The notes: a model not told the origin generated them from the sequence alone. 64,000 nucleotides of DNA from Cornus controversa (GCA_026545225.1 CM048849.1:49030336-49094335); one strand, 5' to 3'. Positions 10,801 to 24,889 are shown, counted from the stretch's first letter. Numbers and translations: made by a program.

Positions 10801-13800
10801 TCATGGAAGGTTCATTTTCAGTGATTTAACCTATTTTTTAGGGTATACCCGTTCATTGCTCCTTGTTTTTCTATGGGATTTAACTGTTTAATTCATCTGT
10901 GAATGACTGAATGACAAACAATGGTGAGCCAAACGTTTGTGGAGCTGCCAAATCAATACATGCATTTAGTTGGAATATTATATATAGTCAAACGTACTGC
11001 TTCTTATGACTTGTGCTATATATACCACAATTATAGGTCAATTGAATTCTCCCAGTCAAACTAGGTTGTAGCTTAACTGACAATATTTTCAGTGAAGTCC
11101 AATTTATTTTATTTACTTTGTTAAAAAAAAAAATTTATTTTATTTAAAATTTGTATATAACTGTATAAGGGTTCTTTTAAAATTAGTTGGTTAACTCATT
11201 TGAACTATAGAACACATAGCATGTAATTATAAATTATCACAATTTATGAAAGGGCTATGTTGTGATATATGTAGAAGAATGACTAAATTAAGCACGTGAG
11301 ATGAGTTGATTGAAATAAAGAATACCTATTGTTATTTCTGCAATCTATTCCGAATGATTGCATATATTCAAAGGGATTAGTCTCGTCTTAATGGGGGTGG
11401 AGTGACACACTCTCCTTCACATAAAAAAAAAAATAATAATAATAATAATAATTTACAAAGTAAACTAAACAACCGAAATATAATAAGGTGTTAGATGCAA
11501 TCATGTGGGGCAGAACTTGATCCTACGTGAAGTTTGCATTAAAATTGGATTGTTTCTTTCAATGTGTGTATTACGATTCTAAATATTAATACTGTAACAA
11601 AGAAGTTGGAAAACATTTTCATATCTCGTGATCATCACAGTTTAATGCATAGGGCTTGTGGAGGTGTTAATTTCTTAGTTTTTTTGGTATATAATTCAAA
11701 TGATATAGATTGTCATCTATGGTCAGATGATGGCTTAGATCATGGTTCACAATTGATCACCTTTTTTTAGCCAAACCTAATGAAATTCCTAGTTAAAATC
11801 TAATTGAAATTCGAGTCATTCGAGCAAATTGTAACCAAACTGATAAAAATTTTTGAGTAGACCACTTGTTAAAATTATTTTTGGGGAAACTAACTAGATG
11901 GACTGTTGGTTTGGATCCGAACTTCTGTTTTTAGGGATTGGTTGGCTGTCGTGCTGGGCCAACCAAGATGGCCAATCAGACAATTGGGCCAACCCGAAGC
12001 CCGGGTAATGTGATGATTTGGGCGCGAGATGAGTTTCAGGTCTCAGACTTCTTTTTGGATGCTTAAACTTGGATGGGCCTAACCCAAGCCCAATCCAAAA
12101 TTTTGTTGTGTTAGTGTATTTGAGATATTGGAATTTCGCTTGGGTTCAGGATTTGGATATGGGTTACTCCAACCTAAACTATATATTATACATTTTTTTT
12201 TTGACATATTTATAACAAGCAACGTTACATGATCCAAATAAATATTCCAAAGTATATTTCAAATTTATGTGGCAGCTGACGTGACGTTTAATTAATCTAA
12301 AAATAGACATCAACATGTAAAACTCTAAAACCTTAATATTTCAAGTTTAGAGAGTTGTTCTCCTTCATCTTCACGTTTGAGTTAGAAATCAAATTCTCGT
12401 TTTCAAGATTTAAAGTTGTTTCTTGAAACATAATATAACCCTAGATGTATACACCTATACAATCACCATAAATTAGAGTTACTAACCCTATATGTAAGGT
12501 TAGAACCCGATACTGCCATTGTTAAGTCCTTCCCTTGGTCAAGTAAGGTTGCTTCTTCATTGCCATGTTCTTAGTTAATGTATCCTTTATAGATTACAAA
12601 TATATTGGGAAAAAAAATAGAAATTTTTTTTTAAAAAAATAAAGTTGGACCTGGCTGCCAAGCAGCCAAGTCATTAGAGACTTAATAACACGAATTATAT
12701 TCGTGTCATTTAGCATTTTTCATTTATGACTGTGCTAGTTGCATGAGATTGAAGTTGCATATTTTACTCTTTAGTGACATAATTATTTGTTCTGAACATG
12801 TTTATACATATTTTTTACTCTTTATTATACATAATTTGGTTGATTTTATACAACTTATTAAGACGGTGTCACAGGTTTTAGTACAAGTTATATGGATATA
12901 GTTTCAATGCTTTGTAATATTTTGCTTTTTCTTTTTGAAATTTATCTATTAGCGTATTATATTTACTTGTTCAACTTGCCGAAATTTTGAACAACAATCT
13001 GAAAAACCCAGTAAAAAATAGTGTGTGCTGAGAGGTCAATATATTGGGCCTGACCCCTTAACCAGCGTGAAACCCACCACCAATTTCTGAGAAGGAACAG
13101 AGAAGCCTCTAAAAAAAAATGTATTTTCTCAATTATATACAGGAGTGAATGACCCTTTCTTTCCTTGTCAAGACAACACGAGGGAAAGGGATACCTTCTC
13201 GCTATATTTCCCCAACACCAGATACTTGAAATATGATATAATATTCTCGGTCAATACAAATTCTTTATTTTTTATTATTATAAAAAATAAATAAAAAATT
13301 ATTAATCAAAATACTACATAATATGTACTCCGGAATATTCTCTTTTTATTACGATCTACTAAGCATAAAATGTAAAGCTGTTTAACTTGAGAATTTTTTT
13401 TCTTTCAACATTAAAACTGTACACCAAATATGTAATGAAATTGATCAAACTTTCATAAATTTTGAATATCATGAATTGGAACTGACCCAACTTAGAATTG
13501 TTGAACGCCGTCTCAGAGTTTCAAGTCATCTTGAATTATAAGCATTGTGTGTCTGTTGGATTGACATTTTAAATACAACTTTTAGCTTTTTGAGCTCAAA
13601 AACTGTTTATGGACAAGCTCAAAAACACAGTCAAATTTCATCTTCTTCATTCATAAACCTTGATGAAACCGAAAATAATAGAGAATTATGCTAAAGTAAA
13701 GGGTGGTTTTAAATTGTAGAGAAAATTAAAATATTATTGATGAACGAATAAAGATAATCTAGTAACAATGATAAACAAAATTCAAAATGAAATTACCTCT

Positions 13801-14347
13801 AAAAATCATCCAAAAATAGAACATATCATAATTAAGATAAATATCATAGTTCCACCTAAGATAACAAAGTGAGTGTGTGAGTTTCTTGGTAGATTAACTA
13901 AAAAATAAAAAAAATTCGATTGAACTCATGAATATTAATCGTTGGTCTAATTCTAATCAAGAATGAATCTCAATGGATCAAAACATGCTCGTCAAAACTT
14001 TTGACGATCCAAATGGTCCCCATAATTATCGACAATCCGCTGTTCTACGTCAAACTTAAAACAAGTGCGCATGGAATTTGAGAGCCCATCTGTGAGAAAA
14101 ATTTTCAACACCCCCACTTGGCCAACCACTGACGCAATTTGCATACAACCTCAGTGCACGAATAGTACAAAGTGAAAACACTTTATGCATAAAGCTTTTT
14201 ATTCAATTTGCAGGGATGAAGAAAAATACAAGCTAAGCTATAGCTTTTGACATTGTTGATCCAAAGTGATACCATTAATCTCAAACTTACTGTCAATTCT
14301 CATCGCATCTTTTTATGACTTTTTTTTCCTACTCCTTTCAGCATTAA

Positions 14348-14390
<43 letters not shown>

Positions 14391-14621
14391 TATTGAAATC
14401 ATATGAACCCTTTATGCTCCATATGCTTTTTTAAAAGAAAAAAGGAAGGTAAGTGCTTAAAATGATAAGAAAAGACCAACTTTCTTTCTAAAGCATTTTT
14501 GTTTATTTTTCCTTCTATTAAACTTTAGCTAAGCAAAAAGAGAGCTAGCTAGTGACTCACTACCAGTATTTTTCTAGTTTTTATTAAAAGTTTAAGTAGA
14601 TTTTTGATGGTGCTCTTTTTT
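10801..14621. other. Intergenic DNA, no gene seen
   Basis: No open frame here has coding character. Notable contents are an (AAT)n run near 11432-11450, a locally GC-rich stretch at 11930-12100 with repeated GGGCCAACC/GGCCTAACCC words (probably an old dispersed repeat, borders unclear), and (TA)n at 14350-14388. Confidence 0.55.
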
Positions 14622-14794
14622 TTAAGGATAATTTTATTTGCACTGATGAGAGAAAACTAAAGTGTCAAGTCGAGCTCTTTTCATCTGATAGATGCTTGAG
14701 GTGGGATCCACACACTAATTTTCACTTCAGCCATCCAACGGATGCAAAGAGATCCACTAGACACTTCTGTTTCTCCCATTGGTGCAAATAACAC
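14622..14794. mobile_element. MITE with ~45 bp terminal inverted repeats, MULE-like
   Basis: The left end (TTTATTTGCACTGATGAGAG, 14633 onward) and the reverse complement of the right end (GTTATTTGCACCAATGGGAG) pair over about 45 bp with scattered mismatches, including AAGTGTC in both arms. CTCTTTTTT occurs directly outside both ends (14613-14621 and 14795-14803), a possible 9-bp target duplication as made by Mutator-like elements, though it is low in complexity. It has no coding capacity and is about 173 bp. Confidence 0.65.
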
Positions 14795-15518
14795 CTCTTT
14801 TTTCTTTGTATGTTGACTCTTTAGGTCACTTTTTCAAAAAAGTTTTAATTTTACGTTCAGATTCAATTGTTAAATTTTTTATTAAAATTAAATTTATAAG
14901 TGATAAAATTAAATATAATATCGTGATTGAATCTGAATTGAAGTTTACAAAATTTAAAAGAAAGATTTGATTGAAAAAAATACTTGTTCGTGATATTATG
15001 TCACTTCATATCACTTCATGTTAGAGTCACTTAAAAATTGATTCCCACGTGGAATCATCACTCAAATAAAAATGCGCACCTCTCGTGTCATTATTAGTAT
15101 TTTTTATTTTTTACACACTTCAACCCTTAGATGTCATGTGAAGTTGGTAATATCCACTCTACCACTATTGAAAAGTCACAAGCATTTAAAGGTCCCATCC
15201 AGGGGTCAAAGTTGTCATGCTTGAATAAACTGCTACTATTTTTCAATTATGAACTGTTGAATAAATAGTTAACAACTAGATGGACAAACCCAACCCATGG
15301 TTGCAAATAATGAAGAAATTGAAGTGATGATTGGCAAGTGAAACATTGACCAAACAGTGCACATGAAATTTTTTTTAACATAGCAATCAATAATCCACCA
15401 ACCGCTAGGTCCAAAGTCAACAATTCATACCCACGTAGTCTAACAAACTAGACAAACCACCAAAACACAAAGAAGCCATCACCCACCATCATGTTTTATG
15501 GCTTTCCCAATTTCATCA

Positions 15519-15564
<46 letters not shown>

Positions 15565-15858
15565 CCTTTTTTTTCTTTTCTTTCATCATCACAAGTCCCA
15601 CTTCTCTTCCACCTTCAATTTTTGGTCTCTTTTGAGTCAAAAAAGAAATTGAGGGTGCTAGATTGAGAAAAAGATCCTTTGCATAGTACATTGAATTGGG
15701 TAATTGCTTTTCCTCAATCACATATAAAATTTGCAGTAGCTGAAAAAGTGTTCCAATTTGGTCATCTAGACCATTAAATTCTTAAATTTACTGCAATGGA
15801 TTGAGTTAAATGCAGCTTCAAAGTGTCCCTATTTGAATACCATCATGAGATTTGATGA
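14795..15858. other. Intergenic DNA, no gene seen
   Basis: Non-coding, AT-rich. It contains a compound (CT)n(AT)n microsatellite at 15519-15564. Confidence 0.5.
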
Positions 15859-16058
15859 GATTGAAAAACTGAACAATCTCACCTGTACAAGTTGTTAAGT
15901 CTCTCTTTCACAACTCATAAAATGACTTTTACTATATATATATTTAATAAATAAAAAAAGGTCAAGACTCACTTGATTGAATAGGACCCCATACATGTTA
16001 TAATAGATGTTTCTTTTTCCACCATGAACATGGACCACAACAGTAGATCTACATCACC

Positions 16059-16117
<59 letters not shown>

Positions 16118-16412
16118 AGAAGAAGAATCAGGGGATTGGCAAGTTGTAGCTTTGAAATGTGCAAGGGGTAAAACTATCCTTAATAAGATTGAAAAACTGA
16201 ACAATCTAACGTATAGAAAGGTTACAAGTCTTACTCTTTCACAACTCATCTAGATATCTCAACTCATAAAATTACTGGTACTACAAATATATCTAATAAA
16301 AAAAAAAAAGTTCAACACTCGTTTGATTGAAAAGGACCCCATACGTGTTAATAGATGTTTGCTTTTCCACTATTGACCACAACAGTTGATCTACCTCACC
16401 AAAACAAAAATT
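15859..16412. repeat. Local duplication, two ~215 bp copies around a (TA)n tract
   Basis: Copy 1 (about 15859-16072) and copy 2 (about 16188-16412) share, in order, GATTGAAAAACTGAACAATC, a TCTTTCACAACTCAT block, a GGACCCCATAC block and a GACCACAACAGT block followed by GATCTAC. Copy 2 has an extra ATCTAGATATCTCAACTCAT. The copies flank a (TA)n run at 16062-16114. It is non-coding. Confidence 0.8.
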
Positions 16413-18454
16413 AAAAAATATATATAAAATAACAAAAACTGTTATAATAGTGATACAATTTTTTATTTTATTTTTAAGTTCAAGCAAACGCATGCACACC
16501 CACGATTTTTCCCCCTATTGTACCTGTTAAATGTGCACGGGATAATACAAATTGTTATTTGCGCCCACCTGTTTCAAATTTGCTACCATATTCACGATGA
16601 TACTAGATTTAACACACGTTAATGATACACAAAAATGATGTAGAATGGATTATCAACGATTATGGGGACCGTTTGGATCGCGAGGAGGGCAAACGGGTAT
16701 ATTGACATATTTTTGAGACAGTTTGAACAATCCCGCTTCAATTTGATGAGACTTATTCTATTATGTGCATACTAGGTGGTAGTTGCCTTATTATCCTTTA
16801 GGCATTGTTACGTGCATGTTTGTTTGGTTTGATTTTGAATTAGTCTTTAATGCTATTCTAGAAATAGGAGGTAGTTGTAGCACTATCTAGAAAATAAGTA
16901 GCAGTGGTTTCTAGTTTGCCGTATGGATAATGAGTTTGTTTTACATGTTCATTATATACCTCAAAGTAGGCTGGTAGCTTATCGTTTCTTTATCAATCAC
17001 TCCCTTCTTTGACCTATTCCATCATCCTCCTCCATAGTTTTTTGAAATCATTTCTTACGACTCCAATCCATATTAGTTTTCATCGACCTGTTTGTGACCT
17101 CTTTGTCTTTTTCTCTCCACAAAAATACATTTATAGGTCGGCATTAAATATGATCATACCACCAGTTCTATCCTCTTACTTCTTCGCTAACCGACGTCAC
17201 TCCTAATCTCTTTCTAATACTTTGATTATTACACATATATTTTTAAATTATTCATAACATCTCAATTTCCGTCAAATGGATTTGTTGTTCGTCTCTATTT
17301 TTTAGTGGCCAACATTTCATACCATATAATAGCATGTCTGTATTATTTACTTTTTCATTTAATTTATTTGACCTATTCTAATTGTACTACTTAAATCATT
17401 TTCAATCTCTTTATTTTTTTTTACAAGTAATCCCAGATATCAAAAATAATTTTTATTACTGTATTATCATTTCTTATTACATTTCAAATATTTCATTTTA
17501 ATTCTACTAATTAAACTGTTTTCCATTTTCCAAGTTTTTAAAAACAATTTTTGAATCATTAAACAAAACATTTCTATAAAAAATTGTCGAAAATTGAAAG
17601 TAACCTGTGTATTTTATAATACATTTTGTGGTTCCCACTTCCCACGGGCCGCATAAAAATGGAAAGTCAATATGAGAAAAAAAGAATTCATGTCCACATC
17701 CATGATTCATTGATAAGTATTACTAGTACAGTAATTTAAATAATTACTTACACATCATAGAAACATTCATATCAATCATTTACCATTTATAAATTCAGGC
17801 CAACGATACTTTAACGGGACGGTGTTACTGAGTATGTGACAGCTTCAAATAAGTAGCAGCAATTGTACTACCCATTTCATTAATGAAAACATAAGATCTT
17901 GAGTTACTTTGGAAAATTAAAGTATTTAAACTCTCAATTTTTGTAGAGTAAAATAATTTTAGTATTTTTTTCAAACTAAAACTTAAAAAAAAAAAAAAAT
18001 TGTTTTCATATATTGAAGTACAAACTACTTTCTTTTTTCTGGCATAGTACACCAACCTCTACTGGCACCTTTTCCTATGTCACAAAGACAATAAAAGGGT
18101 CATGACTTAGAGATTCTATTCTATGACCATTTCTCTACTATTTTATTGACAGACCAATTGTGCCTTCGAAAAAAACACAATTCATTATAGAGAGAGAAAG
18201 TAAGTTTAGGGAGAGAGAGAGAGAGTATGCAATTCTCACACACAAACGCATAACAATCCGTTATTGTATTCAAAGTACCAAAAAAATTAATACATAGGGA
18301 ACTGGAAAAAAAAAACAGATATACAATTGGAACAAAGAGACTTTCTCTATATATATATCTTAAAAATAGCCCATTGCAAATTTATAACAACATTAGCCTC
18401 ATTAATACCCAATTATATATATATAATCATACAATAACAATAACAAAACTCGTT
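16413..18454. other. Intergenic DNA, including 3' flank of the VQ gene
   Basis: No gene was recognised. The 3' UTR of the VQ-motif gene should lie in the last few hundred bases. A short (GA)n run is at 18189-18226. Confidence 0.5.
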
Positions 18455-19186
18455 CTAAGAAGAAGAAGAACCTGAAACTCGGGGCGATGTGACCGGAAAC
18501 AGAGGCAAGAGTCGGGGCTCCGAATCTCTCGGAGTATTCGCCGGCGATGGATGCAGATAAAAACCCTTTTCCGCAATCGCTTTCTTCTCGGCTTCCATGT
18601 CCATATTCGCACTGGCTGTGTTGTGGGGAGATCTGTTAAACGGGTCAGGTATCAAAGGAGTGACTGGACTGAGGACGAGCGACGGGAAGTCAAGCATGCT
18701 CGGGGACAGGATCTCCGGCTGGGTAGGTTTCCGGGGCGAAAACCCGGGATTGTGAACGAGAAAGGGGACTAGTGGGCTGATCTTGAAGTTCTTGAGGCTG
18801 TTTCTTCGCTCGTATAGTTTGGAAGCTGCTTTCTCTTTCATTGGTCCTGTCTTGATGGGTGGAATCGGATTCTTCGGCGGGTCGGGTTTGGAGGCGGCGG
18901 CGAACTTCGCAGTCTCGGAGGATCCGGTGAGCATTTGGACTACTTGTTTGAAGGAGGAGGTGTCTGCTTGGACGAAGGTTGTTGGGTACGGGTTGTTGGG
19001 CTCCGATCTGGTGATGGGTCTGGGCGTTGTTGGCTGTGGTTGTGGTTGTGGTTGTGGTGGTGGTGGGTGGTGGTGGTGGAGTCCATTGCTGCTGCTGCTA
19101 CTGGTTGTGCTATTGGTGCTAAGGCTGTTTGGGGATGGTATCAGAGATGGGTTTTGATTTTCTCGAGGCTTTGGTGAGTATTCCAT
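18455..19186 (-). CDS. VQ motif-containing protein (VQ4/MVQ1-like)
   Basis: The intronless frame encodes 243 aa. The VQ motif FKQVVQMLTG lies at residues 79-88 (F79, V83, Q84, L86, T87, G88), the LTG subtype. The N-terminal third is low in complexity: Ser/Thr-rich (about 22-34), a His run (37-40), then Pro-Gln repeats (41-52). Many Ser/Thr-Pro sites follow (S18, S137, S150, S161, S173, T176, S186, S214, T218, S234), as in MAPK-substrate VQ proteins. The C-terminal block LLPLFPVTSPRVSGSSS is typical of the VQ4/VQ13/VQ31/VQ33 group. VQ proteins are nuclear cofactors that bind WRKY factors through the VQ motif, and MAPK phosphorylation of this group affects their stability in immunity. The assignment to this group is by similarity. 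Single-exon structure is usual for plant VQ genes. Confidence 0.95.
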   Translation of the reverse strand: MEYSPKPRENQNPSLIPSPNSLSTNSTTSSSSSNGLHHHHPPPPQPQPQPQPTTPRPITRSEPNNPYPTTFVQADTSSFKQVVQMLTGSSETAKFAAASKPDPPKNPIPPIKTGPMKEKAASKLYERRNSLKNFKISPLVPFLVHNPGFSPRKPTQPEILSPSMLDFPSLVLSPVTPLIPDPFNRSPHNTASANMDMEAEKKAIAEKGFYLHPSPANTPRDSEPRLLPLFPVTSPRVSGSSSS

Positions 19187-20086
19187 AGATGGGTGCGTTT
19201 TTAGAGAGAGAAAGGTGAGATTTTTAGAGAGAGAAAATGGGTGAAGACGAAGAAGAGGAGCCAGACAGAGGGTGTGAAGAACACAAACTTTGATGAGAGA
19301 TTAGATGAGATGAAAGTTTGGCATTTTGCTCTCCTTTGTCACTTTCTTTGGTTTGGTAAGAAATGTTTTGTTGGGGACTTTCGAGTCTTTAACACTAAAA
19401 CGTACATCGCCTTTTACTACCATTATTTCACGCGCTACCCTTATAGTATTAGAAAATGTTTCCTTTTTATAAAAAAATGATAATAAAATTGAAAGAAACA
19501 TGATCAATATATATATATATATATATATGTATATAGATACATGGTCCTTTATGTGGAGATTAGGGTTTGGAGACACGCATTGGTAAAGAGAGTGGAAATG
19601 AGAGAGAGAAAGGGTCCAATTGGTGACAGGCCATTGGAAGTGTTTGGAATTTCAGACCAGTGAGAGGGTGGGGCTGCGAGTGAGAGGAGAAATTGTCAAA
19701 CAAGTTTCAATATGTGTCATTGACTTGCAAGGGCCCTTTTGAAAGCTGACTATGTAATATCATTATGTGGGGCCCACTTAGGGGTATGAGATGCAATTAT
19801 CACCGTAATTCAAATCAAGATTAGAATCGGCAAGATTTAGATGCTTCCTAGGTCCAGCCTTTCTTTGCAAAATCACAAAATTCTCATCATTTATGGACTA
19901 TACTTTCACATGTGCCCCTGTTAGGGTCAGTGGCCCAATGACTTGTCGAATGATAACAAGTCCATTTTAACCAAAAGAAAAATAAAATATCTAAATATTG
20001 CACAATAGTGAGATCATAGTGTGCCGTGATCTAATTACATTCATATTGATCCAACATTTCCTCCTTTTTTTTAGTTGGTAAGTTGA

Positions 20087-20131
<45 letters not shown>

Positions 20132-23100
20132 AGAGTCCAAATACCTAAAAACACACAAGAAAACACCAACCATGAAAATGGATAGGTCAAAGAAAAAAGA
20201 AATCACCCCATAAGTAAATATCTCTCACGTAAAGGAATGGGGAAAACATAGTAAAATTAGTAATCCTTCTTGGATCCACTAAAAATCAAGGAATAATAAC
20301 ATCAATCAATTTGTAATGTAATATTGGTCCAATTCTCTTTTCTTCTAGTGATAGAAATAGCAAAGGTCCATATGTGTATTTTTTTATTTTTCATTTTTTT
20401 TCCATTTTCTGAGTTAGCAAAGGTGTTTACGAAATGTGCCCATATATCAATTTGAAACCCATTTCTAATGCCTCATTTTGTTCTTAAATTTTGGGAACTA
20501 AAAGTTGTGGTAAATGATCAAAACAAAGAAAAAATGAGGCTCAAGATAAAACATTTTGGGAAGAAAATATTGCGGGGGTAAAAGTGACACAATATGCTAA
20601 CCCTACTTCAATCCAACACAAAATTAGTGCTATTCTATTTAATCAATCTTGTCATCTTCAGGTTTAGGGGAATATCCCGTTTAATCACATTCTTTTTTAA
20701 TTAATCATATCAGCTTAACTCAATTTTTTTTTTCTTTTTGAGACGAACGAGAATCCTTCCAACCATTAGCCTTTTAAACTTTTGACTGCAAGATAAATTT
20801 CGAATATATGCTTTAAATCACATATATCATTTAAATCCAAATTTACCCCCGATCTATTTCAACTTTTATAATATAATAGATCAAAGTTGGTTAGATATTA
20901 TAGTGAAATCCTTAGTTAATTGTATGTTTTATTAATATAAAATGAAAAATGTAGTCATTCATAATTTTTAATTCAATATACTACTTTTTCATATTTATAT
21001 TTTATATTTAAAAATAATAATTGTAAATAGACACTTCGTATCACATTATAAGTTATTTCACTTATTTGATCAATTCATTAAAAAAAGTTAAACTTGTCAT
21101 GTCACATATTGCTTGTTTAATAAACAGATGGTACTTCTTGTTAAAAGTGTGATCCGTTTAACAAACGAATCATGTTCAAATTGATTTATATAATAGAATA
21201 TTTTATTTTAACAAAACATTAATGTTCACTCTAGTAAAAGGTAAAGGGATAAAAACGAAGGGATAAAACTTTTTGAGGAGTTCAATCTTGTCATGGATAG
21301 CCTAGAATTATCAGCTCAAGTGAGATTGATTGATACTTGTTGCCACCATCTTAAGCTACATACATTACCAGAAAAAGAAGAAAAAAAGGAAGAAAAAAAA
21401 AAGTGAAAATGAGAGGTGAATCTAATTCTCATTTTTAGAATTGAAAGCAATTGCCGTGAAGAGTTAAAAGGGACCACATCTTTTACTTCACTTCTCTCTA
21501 TCAATTAAAGATACTTTAATTTTTTAATAGGATTATGATAGATGTACAATTTCATAAGGTGACACTTTTTTTTTTGGGTGAGTACTCTCTCTCTCACATA
21601 CACATTTCACAAATTGTTTATATCGGAATTGAAACTCTTTACATTTTCTTTGAAGGAGAAGATGTTATACCATTAAATTAATGATCCATTGATAAGTGTT
21701 GTTCATATTAAATATCAAAAATTTCAAAATATAGAGTGAGAGGCAACGAAGGTGTACTTGAAGTTAGAGTTGAGAGACAGCCTAATGACATCTCTGTGTT
21801 AAATCTCTATACAATTTGTGATTGTGGTTTTTTGTTTCATTGCATGTTTTTTGATCGATTTTCTGTATTTTGTTGTAGCATTAAGAAAGTGAAACTACAA
21901 CTTAGTGAGTGATATGTACCATCATATTCATCACCAGTCTCACAATTTTATTTAAACATAACTAATTGAATTCCGAGTAATTTTTATGCATCATGATATT
22001 ATGTTTACTAGGATACCTGGTGTTAATTTTAATTCTATACAATTTCTTGTTTACTAAAAAAAAAAAAAATCAAATCAAATCCTACCATGCAAGTATGCGA
22101 ATAGAAAGGAAAGTATGGTCTTTTTTTATTTCTTTTTTTTTTTATTCTGACAAGTAATACATGCAACCATTTGCCCGTATACGACATTAAATCCTGTGCG
22201 AAAAGTGAAAAAGTATCACTAGATTACAATATTTGATAAAGAAAAAAAAAAGGTTTGACATGGTTGCTTATTAATGACATTGACAAAAAAATTTCAACCA
22301 AACATTGCTGCATGAACCAATCTATGGATAATTGTAACACAAAATATATATATGTGTGTGTAGACAACTGTTATTTTATGAACTATCTGATTTCGGTGTA
22401 CTGTGCACCGGAATAATCACCTCTCTAAATGTAGTGATAAATCGCACATGTATTACATCTAGGACTATGATTTTTAGTGTATGGTGTATAGGAGGAACTA
22501 ATTTTTTTTTTCCATTAGTGATGCTAGATATTTTTGTAAATAGCTTGGCCAATATTCTATGATTAGACCCTTAATTCTCAATCGAGAAGTGCATAATTTT
22601 TCAACCAATTTTAGAATTATAACTCTCAGTGTCAATCAAAAGTATCTTGATTAAGTGTCATGTTTTAAGTATCTTGATTAAGTGTCATGTTTTGATTGAT
22701 TCGAAATCATGTAATAATTTTTCGGAAGTCATATTCTATTTTTCTTCTCTAGTGCATTGCCAAGTCTGCACCAAAGTCAGAATTCACACTACTGATTAGA
22801 TGAGATGAGAGGATCTCACACAATGCACCGGTGGAGATCGATAAAAGTCCCGAACAAGAATGATTGGAGGCTCATGAGAAGATTGAATTGACATGAGATA
22901 AACTATCTTGATGTGCGCACTTATTTGGTCTAGCGATCGAGACTTATCTTATTGTTTAAGTACTTTATTTGATTTTAGTTTCATTTTTTTGTGCTTTGTT
23001 TGGTTCAATAATACGACTGATGAATCAAAGCTTCGTTTGAGAACACGACGTCAAAACTTTAGTTAACCACTATGTTTAGTAATGTTTTGGTTGGTATTAC

Positions 23101-23754
23101 AAAAGATATTTGTTTTGACAACTTTCAATTTAAGACTCCAACCAAAAGAGTTTGACTTGTTAAGCTGTGGTCCCAAATGAAATTTCAGCATACAAATAGC
23201 AAATGCCTAAATTTCTCAACCAAAGACTTTTGACTCTAGTTAAGCTATGTTTGGAAAGTATTTATGAACGATACTTCGTCACGTCTTATAAGACAAATTT
23301 AGTCCTTAGGACTAACGTGCCCATCTTTTTATTTTTTCAATTTTAAAAGAGGTTTAACCTCTGATTAAGTCACGTCAATCGTAACGAGACTCGAGTCAAA
23401 GATTATTCATTAAGTATTTTAGAGAAGGTCCCAAGGGAGAGAAGTTGAATCATAAATAATCTTCGTCTCACGAGACACTCTCTTCGACCAATTTTTCTGT
23501 CTCTTGAAGTTAAATAAGAAATATTTTGAAAAAATGCTATGTTAAAGTGATTTTTAGGTCACATTTTAATTAAAGATTAAATGAACCAAAGGCTTGTTTG
23601 TTATTAGATATGTTTCAATTCATGATTTTCACTTAAACATATTTAAGGGTATAAGAGATATTCGACCGATGTTTTAGACCTGAATATGGACTAGAATAGC
23701 ATTGTTTTAGTTATATATATATATATATATATATATCTTATGTTTTGTTATTGG
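19187..23754. other. Intergenic DNA upstream of the VQ gene, no gene seen
   Basis: The first ~100 bases hold GA-rich leader DNA (AGAGAGAGAAA near 19203-19235). Further on are (TA)n at 19508-19528, compound (GT)n(AT)n at 20086-20131, a 28-bp direct repeat at about 22640-22695 (AGTATCTTGATTAAGTGTCA twice) and (TA)n at 23715-23736. Open frames here are short and lack domains. Confidence 0.5.
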
Positions 23755-24172
23755 TACAAGGACCAAATTGCACTACACTCCATGTACTGTCAAAAAATTG
23801 CAAAATACCACCCTTTACAATTTTATTTTTTTGGTAACAAAAACTCTAAAGTTACCAAAAGTTGCAAATTACCCCCTCTGACAATCTGATGTTAAAATTC
23901 TAGTGTTAAAGTGATCAGGTGCAACAAACATGACATATGGATTGATTATTTTTTCGAAAATCCTTTTATACATGCTCATTTTATCATTTACAATTAATTT
24001 TACAAATGAGAAGTGAGACAAATGGATATACGTAAGGGCATTTTGTTAAAACAATCAACACGTGTCATGACCCTTTAACACCAAAATTTTAACATTCGTA
24101 GACTCCCATGAGATGTAAAATAAAAGTAAAAAGAGTAGAGTGAGGTATTTTGCAACTTCGTGCAATTTGGCA
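23755..24172. mobile_element. Non-autonomous DNA element with long imperfect inverted repeats
   Basis: The left end (CCAAATTGCAC at 23763, then TTGCAAAATACC) is matched by the reverse complement of the right end (GCCAAATTGCACG, then TTGCAAAATACC, up to about 24172). Further inside, TTTAACAC and AAAATTTTAACAT again pair with sequence in the left half. So the imperfect inverted repeats are long and the whole unit is about 420 bp. It has no coding capacity. I could not fix a target-site duplication, so the superfamily is open. Confidence 0.55.
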
Positions 24173-24889
24173 TGCGTGGGAGGCTAACATGATTGGAGCT
24201 TAAAATAATGCTCATGGAGCCTTGTGCAGTTGTTACTATTTGTTTTTTAATGGATTTTCTTAATTAATAGAGAAGGGGTTGAAGAATGCTATTGATTGGA
24301 TTGGAAGGAACTGCGTATTAATGGGCCTGGTATAGCTACTTGTTTCAAAATTTATCATGGCCCAAGCCCACTGGACCATGCATGTGTGGGCCTAATATTT
24401 AATCTTCCATTTGAATGTCATCATCACATGCAAATATTTCAGACGACTTTTTTCTTTTCTTTTCTTTTCTGATCTTATCTTGGTTTCTTTCTCATAATCC
24501 AAAATCTTTCTACATGGCATGAGGACAAGTGAAAGGCATGCAGAGGCTTGTCTACCACAAGTGATACATTGGTATTGATTACTACTCCATTTTATCTATC
24601 TATCTATCTATATATATATAATATATCCACAATGAACCAAGTTCAAAAGGTACTAATTAATAGACAACAATTAAATACACAATGCATATTTATTCATTAT
24701 GAATCTATAGAGATATCACTTTATTTTCACCAATATTTAATGCAACACATGGTACCAAGTACAACTCAAACTACTACATATCTAATTAAACCAACAACAT
24801 GCATAATAAAAATACTCTAATGGATTCTGGCATACTTGAACACACATATAGATCATAACAAAGTGTAATTTGTAGATTACTGTTGATAA

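Noticed and set aside
11930-12110. GC-richer stretch with GGGCCAACC and GGCCTAACCC words as a hAT-type element
   Set aside because: Resembles known dispersed plant repeats, but neither terminal repeats nor an 8-bp duplication could be found.
18551-19177. Plus-strand frames of 73-124 codons over the VQ gene
   Set aside because: They are antisense to the VQ-motif frame, and their Gly/Trp/Cys-rich translation comes from the Pro-Gln/His repeats.
24548-24820. Plus-strand frame of 90 codons downstream of the AGP31-like gene
   Set aside because: AT-rich, no domain, lies where the 3' flank of the AGP31-like gene is expected.
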